Assembly: GCA_959347315.1 (NCBI GenBank)
Contig: OY365807.1
Coordinates: 37,101,645 to 37,165,644, forward strand
Direction of reading: 5' to 3'
Source: Bimastos eiseni
Taxonomy: Eukaryota > Annelida > Clitellata > Crassiclitellata > Lumbricidae
Length of the DNA stretch: 64,000 nucleotides
Positions within the stretch are counted from its first letter, which is position 1. Every line of letters starts with the position of its first letter. Below are positions 37,038-49,712 of the stretch, in pieces. The notes under the pieces were generated by a model, which ran no database searches, was not told the origin of the DNA, and was given only the letters and a program-made list of their open reading frames with translations. Position numbers and translations under genes: made by a program.

Positions 37038-37349
37038 AGATGTGGAAGCTGAGGAATAGGGAAAGAAGAGGAACACAAAGGAAGACAGAAGAAGACGAAG
37101 ATGAAAACTGCGCCGATTTATCCATCATCTGTTGATGAGGAGACTCAGTAGAACTAAAATAGATGACGCTTTGGGACAAATAAGCGAATCCAACATTGTT
37201 GCTCGACTGATACGACAGACGCTCTGGTCTCTATAAATACATACGACGTGTGCGTATGTGAGGAGAGAGAGGGAGGGAGAGAGAGAGGGAGAGAGAAGGA
37301 GAGAGAGAGAGACGAAGACAGAGACAGACAGAGAGAGACAGAGACAGAC

Positions 37350-37385
<36 letters not shown>

Positions 37386-40300
37386 CTAGGGGGCGAGCGA
37401 GAGGGAGAGTTAGTGAGTTGGTGGTATGAACCTTTGCATTTCCTACCGGTGTAGCTTCGTACGCCTGCATTTATTGATTGGACAAAGAGCAGAAGCAATA
37501 ACCGCGCCTTCCTTCGCTCAGTTCCAGAATCCTCTTTGCTATAAGCGGACGTCCATGCATCCATCCTCCAACATATATTATACATAGATAGGGCAAGATG
37601 AGTGCATAAATGCGTGCGTAGTTGGCCTACTGTGTACATGCATTTAGTCGTGTGCTTGTGCGTGTGTGTTGTGTTTGGCAGGATGGATGGCCCCTTCGGA
37701 GGAGGAGGAGGAGGATCGAAATAGCATAATCTTCTAGACAAAGGATCTTAAGACAACGGTTTCCATGGCAACTGATTATTCGCGTCATAGAATCCGCAAC
37801 AGCAGTTCCAGCGTCTCTAGCAACCGGAAGTAGTCTACTGCCAACGCCAAGGCATAATGAATGGTTGGCTACACACGAGGAGAAGTGAATGCTTAGCTTA
37901 AGAATCATCTTTGGCATCAACAACCAAGCAATCACCATTAGCAATGATTTCTATGATAATGATAATCAACAACTACGACAGCAATGACCACTATAGGTAA
38001 TATTCTACGTTAGAAGAATCTGTTCAACGGTTGAGTGTCGCCACAGAAAGCAATACTTGAAAGAGGGATTGAAGGGCGATTACTCCATCTTAGCGCAATT
38101 AGTAGTGGCATGCAGGCTGGCAGCGCCGATGCGGCAGCAGATTCAAAACTCAGAGTTTGGATGATGATAATGACGACGACTACGATAATATGATGATGAC
38201 GATGACGTTAATGACGGCGAAGACGACGACAGTGACGATGCAGATGCCGATGACGATTATGAATTCTAAGACGACGACGATGATGTTGATGTACTTTTGC
38301 TCTGTCCCTAGTTTTCTGTTAGGACTCTTTCTTCATTCGGACGAGGTCGACGTAGTCTTCGTTGGGGTCATTGGAGTACAACAAATCTCAATGAGTACAA
38401 CCTGTGGACGAATTTCGCTCTTACCAATATAGCTAACTGGGCCAATGACAAGTGGTCGGCACTCGGCAGCCTTTAATCATCTGTAAGACCTCATCCTGCA
38501 CATGGTTGAAGCAAAGGTCAAATGATAATGATAATAGTGAGAGTCTTCTTGAATAATTCAAACTAACAAGTTTACGCACTTTACGCAGTATGATAATTAT
38601 CAGTCATAGTTTGAAGGATCATAGGTTATAACATGAGTATTTATGAAAGAGCAGCCATGCAAGGCTCCCAGCATATCCTACTGTCCGTTTTACCAACAAA
38701 ACCGTGCGCATTATAGGCTGAGACTGAGTCAACTTCTTGAAAAGATAGAGGATAAGAACCGCTGAAACTGAAATATTACTGTTAATACCCGTTTCTGCTT
38801 TCAGTCTACGCATGAAAACCATCAGAATCAGGCCTATGACTGTACATGAAACACACACCTACACACACACACACACGCACACCTACACACACCAACGCAC
38901 ACTCCTATACACAAACACACACTTATAAATATATTTTATATATATATATATAGGAATTAATTGGTTTCAATATAGACCCATTCGCAAGTTGGATGGGCGT
39001 AAATGTACGTTTGCGATGAAGTGTACATTATAACGCTGAAGGCATGTCTTAAAATTATATCTCCTGCGAGGACAACTGCTGTCCTTGCTGCTGCTGCTTA
39101 ATTCCGGTCACTGTAGTCTTTGATCATCTTCTCGATCGTCCCTCATCTCGAATGCATCATGCAATGGGGGTCATTCACTTTGACGTCAACTCTCAACCCC
39201 TCCACCCGTTGGGTCTTATGGTGTCTGTGTCCCTCTAATGGTCACCACTCACTCACTCACATTCACCCACATCGGTCTCTATGACGACCAAACCAGATTG
39301 CCATGTCACCAACCAAAATGAGTCCAATGAACACATATGCAGTGACATATGCATAACCATATGTACCTATGTATAGGTATACAAAAGTATTATACACGTA
39401 CATATGAGATGTGAATAATATATCGTAAGAAGTCGAGTGTACTCAGAGGACTCTGTAGCAACCAGTTATCGGTCGTGTTTTAGGGATGGACTTCTTTATT
39501 GCTAATTAGAGAATTTAAGCCGTCATGATGTCCGAGTTCATTGCCCCACCCGGCACCTGCTGTGGTTCTGATCGAGGCATCAAGACAGTTATTTGCATAT
39601 AAGCTTCCCATCTACCCATGGTTAGACTCAGAGTGGGCTGTACTGTCAGGCCTACACTTGTCGCATGTCAATTGCACCTAGTAGAGTGCACACTGTGACC
39701 TCCCTCCTGCTATTTAACGATCGTCCATCATCAACGACCAATCTCGTCTGCTTAGACGACCAATAAGCAACGATCGAGCGATGAGATATCATCTCATCTC
39801 AACTCACTCTATATATCTTAAGATCGTCCGAACGTCAATGCGTCGATGTCCTTCCAAACACTGAAAATCATCGCCACGACACTAGAAGACACCGAGTACG
39901 AAAGTAACGAGACCCCAGGCAACGAAATTTGTTGAACACACCGCAGACCTCCCCCCATCTTGTTTTACATGTCTGTAACGACTGCTATGTGTAAAACGTG
40001 GGTCCAACGGACATAACTGTCGGAAACAGAGGTCAATGGGAAAGTATGATAGGTTATCGTCGGAAATCGTCGTTCTTATAGTGTATACGGCGTAGATAAT
40101 TCCCCTTTGCCTCCATCCCTCACCAGAAAGCATCGTGCAATAAGTCGCTGACTATTATCAATCCCTAAAAGTCGATTTCATTGAATCATTAACTGGTTGT
40201 CCTATTTCCACTTATGGTGACCAGCGTTGGTCCAGCCATTTTGTGATGTCAGAGAACAGGAATCAGATTGGTCATTAGCAAAAGCTCTACCAAGGTTTAA

Positions 40301-40676
40301 TATGAACTTTCCTGTGCACGGTATAAATGCACGACCGTGGTTTGAATGACCCCTATCGTCTATTCCCTGGTCAAAGAAGCGTAGCTATTTATGTCTTTCT
40401 GACTTTCTCCTACTGTTGACCTTGGTCAAGGGCGTCGGCACAGCTCCCGCCATTCGAAAGTGGGGCTAGAGATTTCATCCGAATTTATTGACTGCTAAAC
40501 TTAAAAATCGGGTGTCGTTTTTAGAAGCAGTTTGGAACTTGGAATCCTGTTGGACATGAAGGGTAAGACATCCACATGACCACAGAATAGCAATAGACGT
40601 AATGAGTGTATCTTGCAAAACAAAAGGCTTTACAGGATGGATGAATACAACTCTCGCTTCATAATATATCGGAGAT
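37038..40676. other. Unassigned sequence with simple repeats
   Basis: GA tract at 37259-37385, GAC/GAT repeats at about 38157-38290, and a CA-rich run at about 38850-38925. No gene, RNA or named mobile element could be supported. Confidence 0.4.
37259..37385. repeat. (GA)n / CAGA purine-rich microsatellite
   Basis: GAGAGAGGGA and GACAGA units ending in an uninterrupted GA run at about 37350-37383. Confidence 0.9.
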
Positions 40677-40885
40677 GGAGGCGGTGGCGCAGCAGTATCT
40701 TCTGTGCCTTCCAATAGAAGGATCGCATGCGGTTCGAACTCACATCAAGTCAATGCGTAGCCATTTTGGACAAGTTGCTCACCCATAATTGTGTGTAAGG
40801 AAGGCAACGGGAAACCATCTCACTCACCTCATCTCCGGGTGGCGTAAAGCCAAATGAGACATAAATCAAACTCTTAAATGTATTT
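40677..40885 (+). mobile_element. tRNA-derived SINE, family 2
   Basis: A-box-like TGGCGCAGCAGT at 40685 and B-box-like GGTTCGAACT at 40731 are spaced as in a pol III promoter. They are followed by a non-tRNA body with GGCAACGGGAAACC and CTCCGGGTGGCGTAAAGCC. The head folds poorly as a full tRNA and continues into the body without a terminator, as in SINEs. It differs from SINE family 1. Only one copy was found here, so the ends are estimates. Confidence 0.6.
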
Positions 40886-43730
40886 ATTGACCGACTCATT
40901 CAAAACTGGATCGGCCAATATCCCTTTCACCCTCAAGACCATTCACAAGCTTTTGAACTTTCAATAAAAAAATATACTCTGTATGATAAATATGGATGAT
41001 TAATACAGAAAATGTATCCACAAGAACACTTAGTTGGCTAGATAAATGAAAATGCATCGCCATGCAGATAAATTAAAATACATCTCCAGGTAAACAGGTA
41101 AATGAATTTGTGACGTGTTGTATGTGAATGAATTCTACTGTCGTATATTTGTAGTACTGCTAGAACGCACGTTACCTGTCTTACGAAGCACTGATTATCT
41201 ATAATATATAGTACTTCCGCTTCGTAGAGCCCCTTAACCGGAAATGACCTGACACTCCCATTCGTCATCGCCGCAGTCGCTGACGTTGTCGCAAGATCGT
41301 CATCATCATCATCATCATCAACCATGTGTTGTCGTCTACTTGATGACGTCATATGCTGCATTATATAGCGCTGTCATTTCATCGTGCAGACGGCGTGGAA
41401 GTGGCATTGAGACTGTGACGTCACCCATCACTTCCGGTGTGGATCGATTAAAATGCAATGACTTACCATCAACATCGAATGCCTGAGAAATAATCACAGG
41501 TGCATTAGCTCATAATCTGATGTCAGCGTATTTGATTTAAGGCTCGGTTCCTTCAGTTCGTACGTTGGTTTGGCTGTCTGTGTATGTGTGCCTGTCGGTA
41601 ATTCGGTAATTGGATATAATGCGTTCGACTAAAAAAAAATTCATATTTGGTTTCATTTTTGGTCTCTTCTGCATCGCTACGATACATGTTTCCGTTACCC
41701 CTTCTTTGGAACCTTTACAAACACTTGTCACCGCAATCATCATCATCATAACCATCATCATCATGTCTTTCATCATCATCATAACCATCATCATCATGTC
41801 TTTCATCATCGTCATCATCATAACTATCATCAGTGTAATCTGCCACACACAATTACTATTAATTGCCACATTTCCTACTCATTGCAGTCATCGTTCATTA
41901 TAATCATCGTCATCAACAACAGCGTAATCGTTTTGTAAGCATCATCATATGGGGACAGCTACCCTCTTGAGTTTCATCATCATCACTTCTTAGTCGTCGT
42001 CATCATCATCATCATCATCGATCTGATCGCGAGAGAAGTTCTTGCGATTGAGATGAAAAGACTGATGAGGTCAGCAACGTCTTTGATCGCAAGCGCGGTT
42101 GGTCAGTGGACAGTAGACCACGGACTGGACACGAGCACAATCAGCCCAACGGACGAAGAGTATTTAGTCGCAGAACCTACGCCAGATCGATCGATAGGTC
42201 GTTTAGTCGGTCAATCGGTCGGTCGCTAAATAGGTCGGTTGGTCAATCAGTCGGCCAATCGATCTCGCCGCACAAACTGGACTTGGATCTCATTCGAACA
42301 GCTCCAATGATTTGACGCAGCGCTCGTCAATAAGCTGGTGCCCTGCGCTAGGCATTTGAGTGGCGCTTTAGAGGTTTGGGGATTACAACGACGCTCACAA
42401 AAGGAAACTTGAACGTATACAATTATTCTCGTTGTTTGAATTAAGTGAACAAACAAAGCGCGCGCAAGAGACGAATAGTAATCGTTGAGATTGATTGTTA
42501 GTCTTCCTAAATTCTCCCACATCTCCTCTTGTGTGGTCAGTCAATAAGCACCCGATCCCTCTTTCGCAGCTCGCAGTTAGTAAAATGTTTCGTCCCAGTC
42601 ATTTAGTACAATCTGGATAGGCCTATTGCTCCGCAATCTCTCAGCCATTCTCAGGGATGATATTCGCTTCTCTCCAGCTGTCATAGACCTCTTCGCTCTT
42701 TGGACTAGCAGAATCTCTTTGTTCAGCGAGTTAGGACCACACTAACCCAAAACCAGGTCTTATATAATCGTTAATCCATTGCCTTAAACACAAACTTTGG
42801 TCAGAAAGCTCAGATGGGCTGCATCTCATTAGAGTCCTGCCGTAAACGAGATCAGATATTCATCGCACGACGTCGGTTAAATACGGAGAACTGATTAGTT
42901 TCACTGAGAAGGAATCAGCAGCGGACTTTGTCCATGAAACATGGTACGACATGGAAAGACGGCAGATAAGGAGCGGGAGGAGGAAGAGGAGGAGCAGGAT
43001 GAGGAGGAGGAGATTGTTGTGAGAACTGGAGACCACAGAAGGTGACGTCATTCACCTGCGATCGATAGACCGACATTTCTTGGCTGACCTTTGTCCTTTG
43101 CTATGCACAGACACGCGAAAACAAAGATATCAAACGCACATCTTGTTAGACTTGGATCTAAAACCAAGTCACTTCACGGATCTGTACATATATAGAGAAA
43201 AAGGCCTATGTCATAGACGCATAAAACAAACAATATATATATATTTATACGTTATATAGACTCCATTAAAGGCAGAAAGTACATGCTATGTATATATATA
43301 TGTATATATATATATACATAGGCCTATATACTTGTGTCGCAATGTTTGAAGCAAGCAACTTTCATTCGTATCCGGACAATGCGCCTATAGATATACGCAC
43401 ATAAATGAACGCAACCTAGTATGTATTCATATGAGTACATAGTACGTAATATATTCTTATTATAATCATATTACGATGTAGCCTGATCAAAATATACAAT
43501 TGCAATATATATATATATGTATATGTATATATTTAATTATCAGGGTGTGTTTGGTATACACCTATGTTGGTCATCGTCGTCATAGTATTCTTTTATACAC
43601 GTTATGTTTAGTTTGCATTTGGTCCAGAACGACTGCGAATTTGATAGAATTGTCGTCGTCGTCTTGGGAACTCCGTCACCGTCAACGTCACCGTCACCGC
43701 CGCTGAAGGAAAGGAAGTATAGGGAGAGCG
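40886..43730. other. Unassigned sequence
   Basis: CAT/ATC repeats at 41300-41325, 41735-41830 and 42000-42022, and GGTCGGTC-type repeats at about 42195-42260. A TTATATAGCGC motif near 41362 resembles the inverted LINE 3' end. No gene supported. Confidence 0.4.
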
Positions 43731-44141
43731 TTGGAGGCGGAGGCAGGGCTATACGATGACAGCACTCGGAAGAGGCTGGACGCGAAGGAAGGCAATGGCT
43801 GTGGCCTCGACATGGATATGCGCTTGGAGCTTCAATCAGAGCAATCTGGCGAAATGGAATGGGATGGCGATTCAATTGCAGCAGCAGCAGCCGGTGCCTC
43901 TGCTGCTTGTCCTGCTGCAGATGCAAGACGCGTTGCTGCTGCTGCTGGTGGTGGTGGTGGTGATGCTAACAAATTCACAAGGGCAGAATGGGAAGATGTC
44001 GGCGTAACCGGCTGCCTATCGTCGAAAGTCACACTCACTCCATCTGGACTAGTTTTCCAGTTCTTCTGTCTCTTCCTCCTACCTCTCTCATCCGCCTCAT
44101 TTTCCTTCGAAATGCAGAGGAATGAGGGAGATGAGAATTGA
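43731..44141 (+). other. GC-richer open frame of uncertain status
   Basis: A 136-codon plus-strand frame is Ala- and Gly-rich in its middle (poly-Ala, poly-Gly) with a more complex start (EAEAGLYDDSTRKRLDAKE). The opposite strand is also open for 144 codons across 43832-44266, with a plausible SPDGVSVTFDDRQPVTPTSS segment and poly-Pro/Ala. Composition differs from the AT-rich surroundings, so one strand may be a real exon of a gene with low-complexity tracts. I recognise no domain and cannot choose the strand. Confidence 0.25.
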
Positions 44142-44266
44142 GACAGACAGGATATAATTATGCTGATTCCATTCCCGTTGTGTGAATGAAGATAGGGACC
44201 ATACATATACCGACGTCCAAGGCGCTGCAAGGAAATTATACGAAGGCGATTGTGGCCCGTTAACAA

Positions 44267-46610
44267 TTTTTAAAATCCAAATTAAGATATTAAGTCGAAA
44301 TTTAGAACTGTGAGCACAATTCAGACTGAAAGCATTGCAGAAACTCAGATGTGTTGGACTGTGTGGTTTAATTCCCGATTCTCGTATAATAGATGACTAA
44401 GCTAAATTCTATATCAAATGTTATAGTCTTCTGCGCTCATCGCAATCAACTAGGTTCAATTCAGTTAAGATGTTATGTAATGTCGAGTAAATGCTATATA
44501 ATGTTATGTAACGCTATGTAGTGTTATGTAATATTACGTAATGTCATGTAATGCTATGCGATGTTACGTTAGTCACAAGCATTATTTATTCAGTTTCAGT
44601 GATGATCCACCTACAAAGCACCATTATCCTCAGACTAGAACAGTTGGACTGTTGGAGAGTAATGAATCGTTGCACAGATCTGTTCTGGTGATGGGTAATC
44701 ATTGAACAATTTTTTTAACTTCACCCGAGCCTGGAAAAAGGAGGAAGAGGGCTACATTAGATCATCTTCGATATGGAACGGTGTCGTAAAAAAATCAACA
44801 CAGCATCATGTAGTGCAAAGCTTTCACCCGGAGAATTTTACTTAGATCCCTCTTCTGAAGATAAAACCTTATTAATCAATCGATAAATCAGGGTGTTCAA
44901 CCCCCAACCCTAGATTCATTGTGAGATATTACGTGTAATTAGGTGGCAGTGGTGACTCTATATATTAGACCATGCAGGAAGGTCAGTATTCCATCTCACA
45001 ACTGTGTGTACGCCCTCCCCGGTGGAATCCCCATTTTTGAGTTCATTTTCAGTTTTGACGAAACCAGACATCCAACCTGTCAGTTACCCCGGCCCCTCCA
45101 TGGACCCTCTGTTGGAAAAGTCCAGAGCAGCCACGGTATATTGTACACTGTGTCCGGATGAAAAGTAGTACCCAACAAAAAGTGTCACAACTCGTTCAAA
45201 ACTGTAAGTATTTACCTGAAATTTTGTTGTAGTTAAGGGTGCTCTCTTTTTCAGAATTAGATTGCATGACTCTTTTGAACTGTTGACAGATGCAATTGAT
45301 ATAACCACTTGTTTGACAGATTTATATGTAGGCCTATATACACAGTCACGGTCACGTCGCTTTGATGTCTTTTATATGCGCTTGTATTTATTAGCTTCAT
45401 TGTGCTAAACATTATACTCCTTAGTGAGTTCTTGCCTAGTCATCGGAGGCAGAGAATTACTTTCGGCATGAAGGCACAGCATTGATGGCTTGTTAAACGA
45501 GGCTCGAGTTTTAGCGGGTTAGGCCCAGCTTAATGCTCATTAAGAGACAGACGAGTGTATCCAATATCACACGTCTTAGCATTGTAACCATGTTCAACAC
45601 TCAACTAAAACTTCAATAACAGCAATGTCAAATTATAGATCCTCAACAATTAGTGACTATTCGTCTTCCTGTGGATCTTGTTTTGCTTCTTCCATATTAT
45701 ACTTTGCTGATGTTCAGAAGCTGAGAGCAGATTGGACATGAATGTAATAGGCACATGTGTTAGTCGTCAAAGCCGTCTATGAGTTGGACTCATTAAAATG
45801 CATTGAGCTGTCACATCCCAAGTAATGGATGACACGCTTGAATGCAGACTTGCATCACGAGAAAGTGAATTCGTTTCCCGTTTCCTCTGAGGTCTACTTG
45901 TCTTTCATTCGCTAGACGGCGGCGTTGGTCAATTACATGTATAACGTGATGGGCGCCTTGTATGACTGCCGACAGTTGAATTCGACTTCTGTAGGAACTT
46001 GTCTTCATCCATTCACACTGTACCTGTAATCAAACTGCGACTTGTCAGTTTGAAATTAGAACAAGATATATCGTCAACTCGGCGGCACTTCTTCAATGCA
46101 GGTTCAAATCTGATCTGAAACGTTTGTAAGTGCAGCACTTATTGAAAATCAATGGATGGTCAGCGACAAGTAAAAGTGGTGGTAATTGATTTAAATAGAT
46201 TGACGTGGTGATTGATCGATTCGTTAATAGTATCTGTGGGCAAATACAGGAGCCTACAAGACGTGACATACCATGCCATTTAGCAGAGTAGTTGAAATGC
46301 TAGCTTCATAATGTCTACGGGACTAGGAGGTTCCTCGCATCTATCCTCCTTTCATCTGCCCGTATTGGAAGCCGCGGTGGGTTCGTTGGCCAAAAGGACG
46401 TCATTATGTACAAATGCTTTCGACATAAAACACGACGGACTGACTTCAATGGAATTAAGGAGACGACTGGTGTATGTAACGGAATATCTCCATCAATGAC
46501 CCGCCTTTGATCTGCGGCAATAAGAGGCCCTGATGAAGGGCCGCATCGAGGCGAATTTGTATAATTTTATGACGTACCCCATTAGCGTGAATGGTAGTAA
46601 AGTCTATGGT
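44267..46610. other. Unassigned AT-rich sequence
   Basis: A run of degenerate ATGTTATGTAATG-type units lies at about 44470-44570. No gene recognised. Confidence 0.4.
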
Positions 46611-46745
46611 CTACGGCGCGCCGTCTGTTCTCCGTGAAAGAAGACCCTACCTTAGCACCTAATTCGTACTTGGACAGACAGCGAGAGGAGGGAGGGCGAG
46701 TGGCCCTGCCAGCGAGGGGTGCGCGCCGGCGGTGGCGTGAGATGT
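46611..46745 (+). promoter_or_regulatory. CpG-rich patch, possible promoter region of the downstream Polycomb gene
   Basis: A short GC- and CpG-rich stretch (GGCGCGCC and GCGCGCCGGCGG) stands out in AT-rich DNA about 2.6 kb upstream of the Polycomb start codon. The first coding exon follows a splice acceptor, so a non-coding first exon must lie upstream and this is a candidate for it. No TATA box or initiator was established. Confidence 0.25.
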
Positions 46746-49261
46746 CTCAACGAAGGTCGCAACAATAGAGAGCCTCGAATTCAAAAGAAATCGGCTTAAA
46801 TGTTAGGGAACTGCAACAGAAGGAGCTCAGTTTAATAGACCAGGCACAGGCATTGACATCCGTAAGAGACGCTCGACATAGGAAATAGTCTTCTTGGCTT
46901 CGCTCGTTTTCCGGTACTACTGGACAATTTCCAGAACAGTTGATTTTCTTGGAAGCGAAGTCGTCTGTAGGAAAGGTTTTGAGTCTATGAGAAAGGAAAA
47001 CGATTTTTTCTTACATTGACGACACAGGTAGACTATACAATTATTTCATAATCATTGTAAGATCCATTGCCCTATTTGGTGCGTTCGCAATACATTTTTT
47101 TAAAAGGAAGCTTCGTATTAACAACTTTTTAAGGCTATAGTATGTAGGCCTATATAGTCAATGTATGTATGCAGCTGGGCTTTTATACAGCACATCTTTG
47201 GAACCTTGTAAATGAGTTGTAAATGTAGCTGCGAAAGAGATAAAACGAATTATACGCTTATATATAAGCTCCGAAAACATCCGCAAGAGACTTAAGCTTG
47301 CAGATCGAAGTCCATATTAAACTAAGCCCATAATGTTAGACGTGATTTATACGGGCATCTACAGGCATTTAAAAGGCGATTAAATAAACATCGTTTGGCA
47401 AAGAATGTGGATATCCACGGATAAAATATGAAATGTAACTAAATCTAGCTTTAAACTAAGCTTACTCTTATAGCGCCTATCGACCTGCGTACGTAGGCCT
47501 ACAGCAGCCCAGCAATCAATGACTTCATGCTCCATGGTCGTCTAAAAGTCTATTCCTATTACACAAATCTCGCGTTAAACATCCATGAAGAAGATCGTTC
47601 TAGGGTTTGAGCGCATACAGAGAATATATGAGATGTGTTGGTCAGTTGTCCGTTTCTCTGCTGAAAAATTATAAGCATAGACCTGGTCTCAAAGAAAATT
47701 TGGTTTGAGCTACTTCGTCAGATTCCTAGACACGAGCAGATCAATATTAGCCAAACGCCGGAAGAGTTCAGACAACAAATGATGAAATTGTCAGAGACAC
47801 GGGTTAGATTTAAAATGAAACTCAATTATTGTTACGTTTGTTACATTTATATGGCGCCCAGAGTTATTTCCCTCTCGGATATTGCTAAATAATGGTTTGT
47901 TGTTTTTAACGATGCTGCGTAATAAAAAAGATGGTTAATTTAATGTCATCCGCCTAATTTTCCACTGGCACTCGGCCTATCCCACTTGGGGTAGACTAAT
48001 GGCGGAGTTGGGTAATAATGTAGATGGGTTTTAAAAATACGAGAAGATGTTCTGTATAGTGGGCCTACTCCCACGCACCCGCCACATCATTGGCAGAGGA
48101 TAGAGGGAGAAGGAAGAGAAAGACGGTTGAATTGGACCAATCAGGGCTCAGATTCTAAGATGCGCTACAGAGGTCATGACTCATGACCTATGGCATAAGC
48201 TGTCTGTCACTTAGATCGCCATCGCGTCGAGAACGACATACGCGAGTTGAAGAGGCAGCTTCTGTAACCAGAGAACTGTCTTCTTTAAGGTTTGTCGACA
48301 AAGGGTGAGCACTTTAAAGTAATTTGGTTCATGATGCATTAGCAATTACAGCAAAAGTTATAGGGTTGTTCACGTGCAGGCCCCTAAGTTTCCTGAGAAA
48401 TATAAGGTGAACAACTATAATGAAAACTCAAGCAGTATCAGAAATCCTGATATATAGGTAATTGCTGATGAAATAAGCATGAGAATGGCTGCGCTAAATA
48501 TCGACGATTTAGATTAAGCGAGTTTTAAATAATTGAAATTCTCACAAAATAGCCAATCGAAGAAGGTCCGACGAAATATGAAATTGATCCACAAAGTGTA
48601 AATTCACAACCGCGTTATCAAATGTTCATGAGGATTGGAAGAGAGTGGGACAACCTACAGCCACCACAGAGGTAGCATTCCAATGAGTAAACAGGAGATA
48701 AGTACCGGTAAGAAATAACCCAACGGACTAACTGCAATAGCCTCCGTCGCCATGATGGTGCTGTCTTGGCAACCAGACTATGCATGTGCAAGATAAGCGA
48801 ATGTAGGCCTATGTTGATCCACCGTAGCATCACTTCTGTGGAATATTGGATTTCGACATAGCAACTCCAACTGATAACAACTCTGATTACGATTGAAGCG
48901 CCATCGCCTGATGCTTCATGCAATACGGAAACAGACTTAGTCTGTATACATCAGAAGGCAATTCATCGGAAAATGATGGTTACCAATGAACTGTCATTCT
49001 TTGAGTGGCGATATATAAATCTAAAGCTACGATACGAATAGCTGAGGTGAAGGCCAATGGTTACGTGATATGAGTTAGGTAATGGAGTCTGGAGTCTGTC
49101 TTCATCAGCCACAGTTGAACCCGAATAGCCTCTGAATAGAAATCCTGAAGGGAGGCCATATTGACTTTCATTGATTGATCGATTGATTGATTGGCGGTTA
49201 GGTTGTGTGCCGATATATGTGTAGGTGACTGTGTGTGTGTTTGTTCTGTGAATGGTTTCAG
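46746..49261. other. Unassigned sequence, in part the presumed 5' intron of the Polycomb gene
   Basis: AT-rich with scattered TAGGCCTA octamers (47150, 47493, 48805). No coding exon recognised. It ends in TTTCAG, the acceptor before the first coding exon. Confidence 0.4.
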
Positions 49262-49275
49262 ATCTTCGTGCAACA

Positions 49276-49390
49276 ATGGAAGAGAGAAAGCGTAAGGTCC
49301 TCGTGCGTTCTTTCACTCAACATCTGACGTGTGTCTTGTGCGGCGGATATTTCATCGATGCCACATCCATCGCCGAATGCCTCCACACCT
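49276..49390 (+). CDS. Polycomb gene, coding exon 1 (first half of RING)
   Basis: Starts at ATG within CAACAATGG, 14 bp after a TTTCAG acceptor (exon start 49262), so a short 5' untranslated part precedes it. It ends CTCCACACCT before GTACGT. The final T plus TT of the next exon makes the Phe of CLHTFC. An ATG at 49252 is in frame but lies in the intron across the acceptor. Confidence 0.92.
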
Positions 49391-49660
49391 GTACGTGTAT
49401 ATATATACACACATATACATATATATATATGTTACATATATTAAATATATATAGAGAGAGCCCATGAACCATTGTACAGAATATCTCTGCTGCATCATAT
49501 AAAAATCAAACTGCACAGAGGAGGTGGCCTGCAGGAAATGCTAAACTGTTCTGCCTCTGCTATTTGCGTACACCTGTCTGCATATATATATATATATACA
49601 TAAACATTATATACATATATTGTCTGAGTATGTATATATTTATATATGGACCTACATGTG

Positions 49661-49712
<52 letters not shown>

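Noticed and set aside
40677..40760. Functional tRNA gene
   Set aside because: Pol III boxes are present, but the stems do not close convincingly and the sequence continues into a SINE body.
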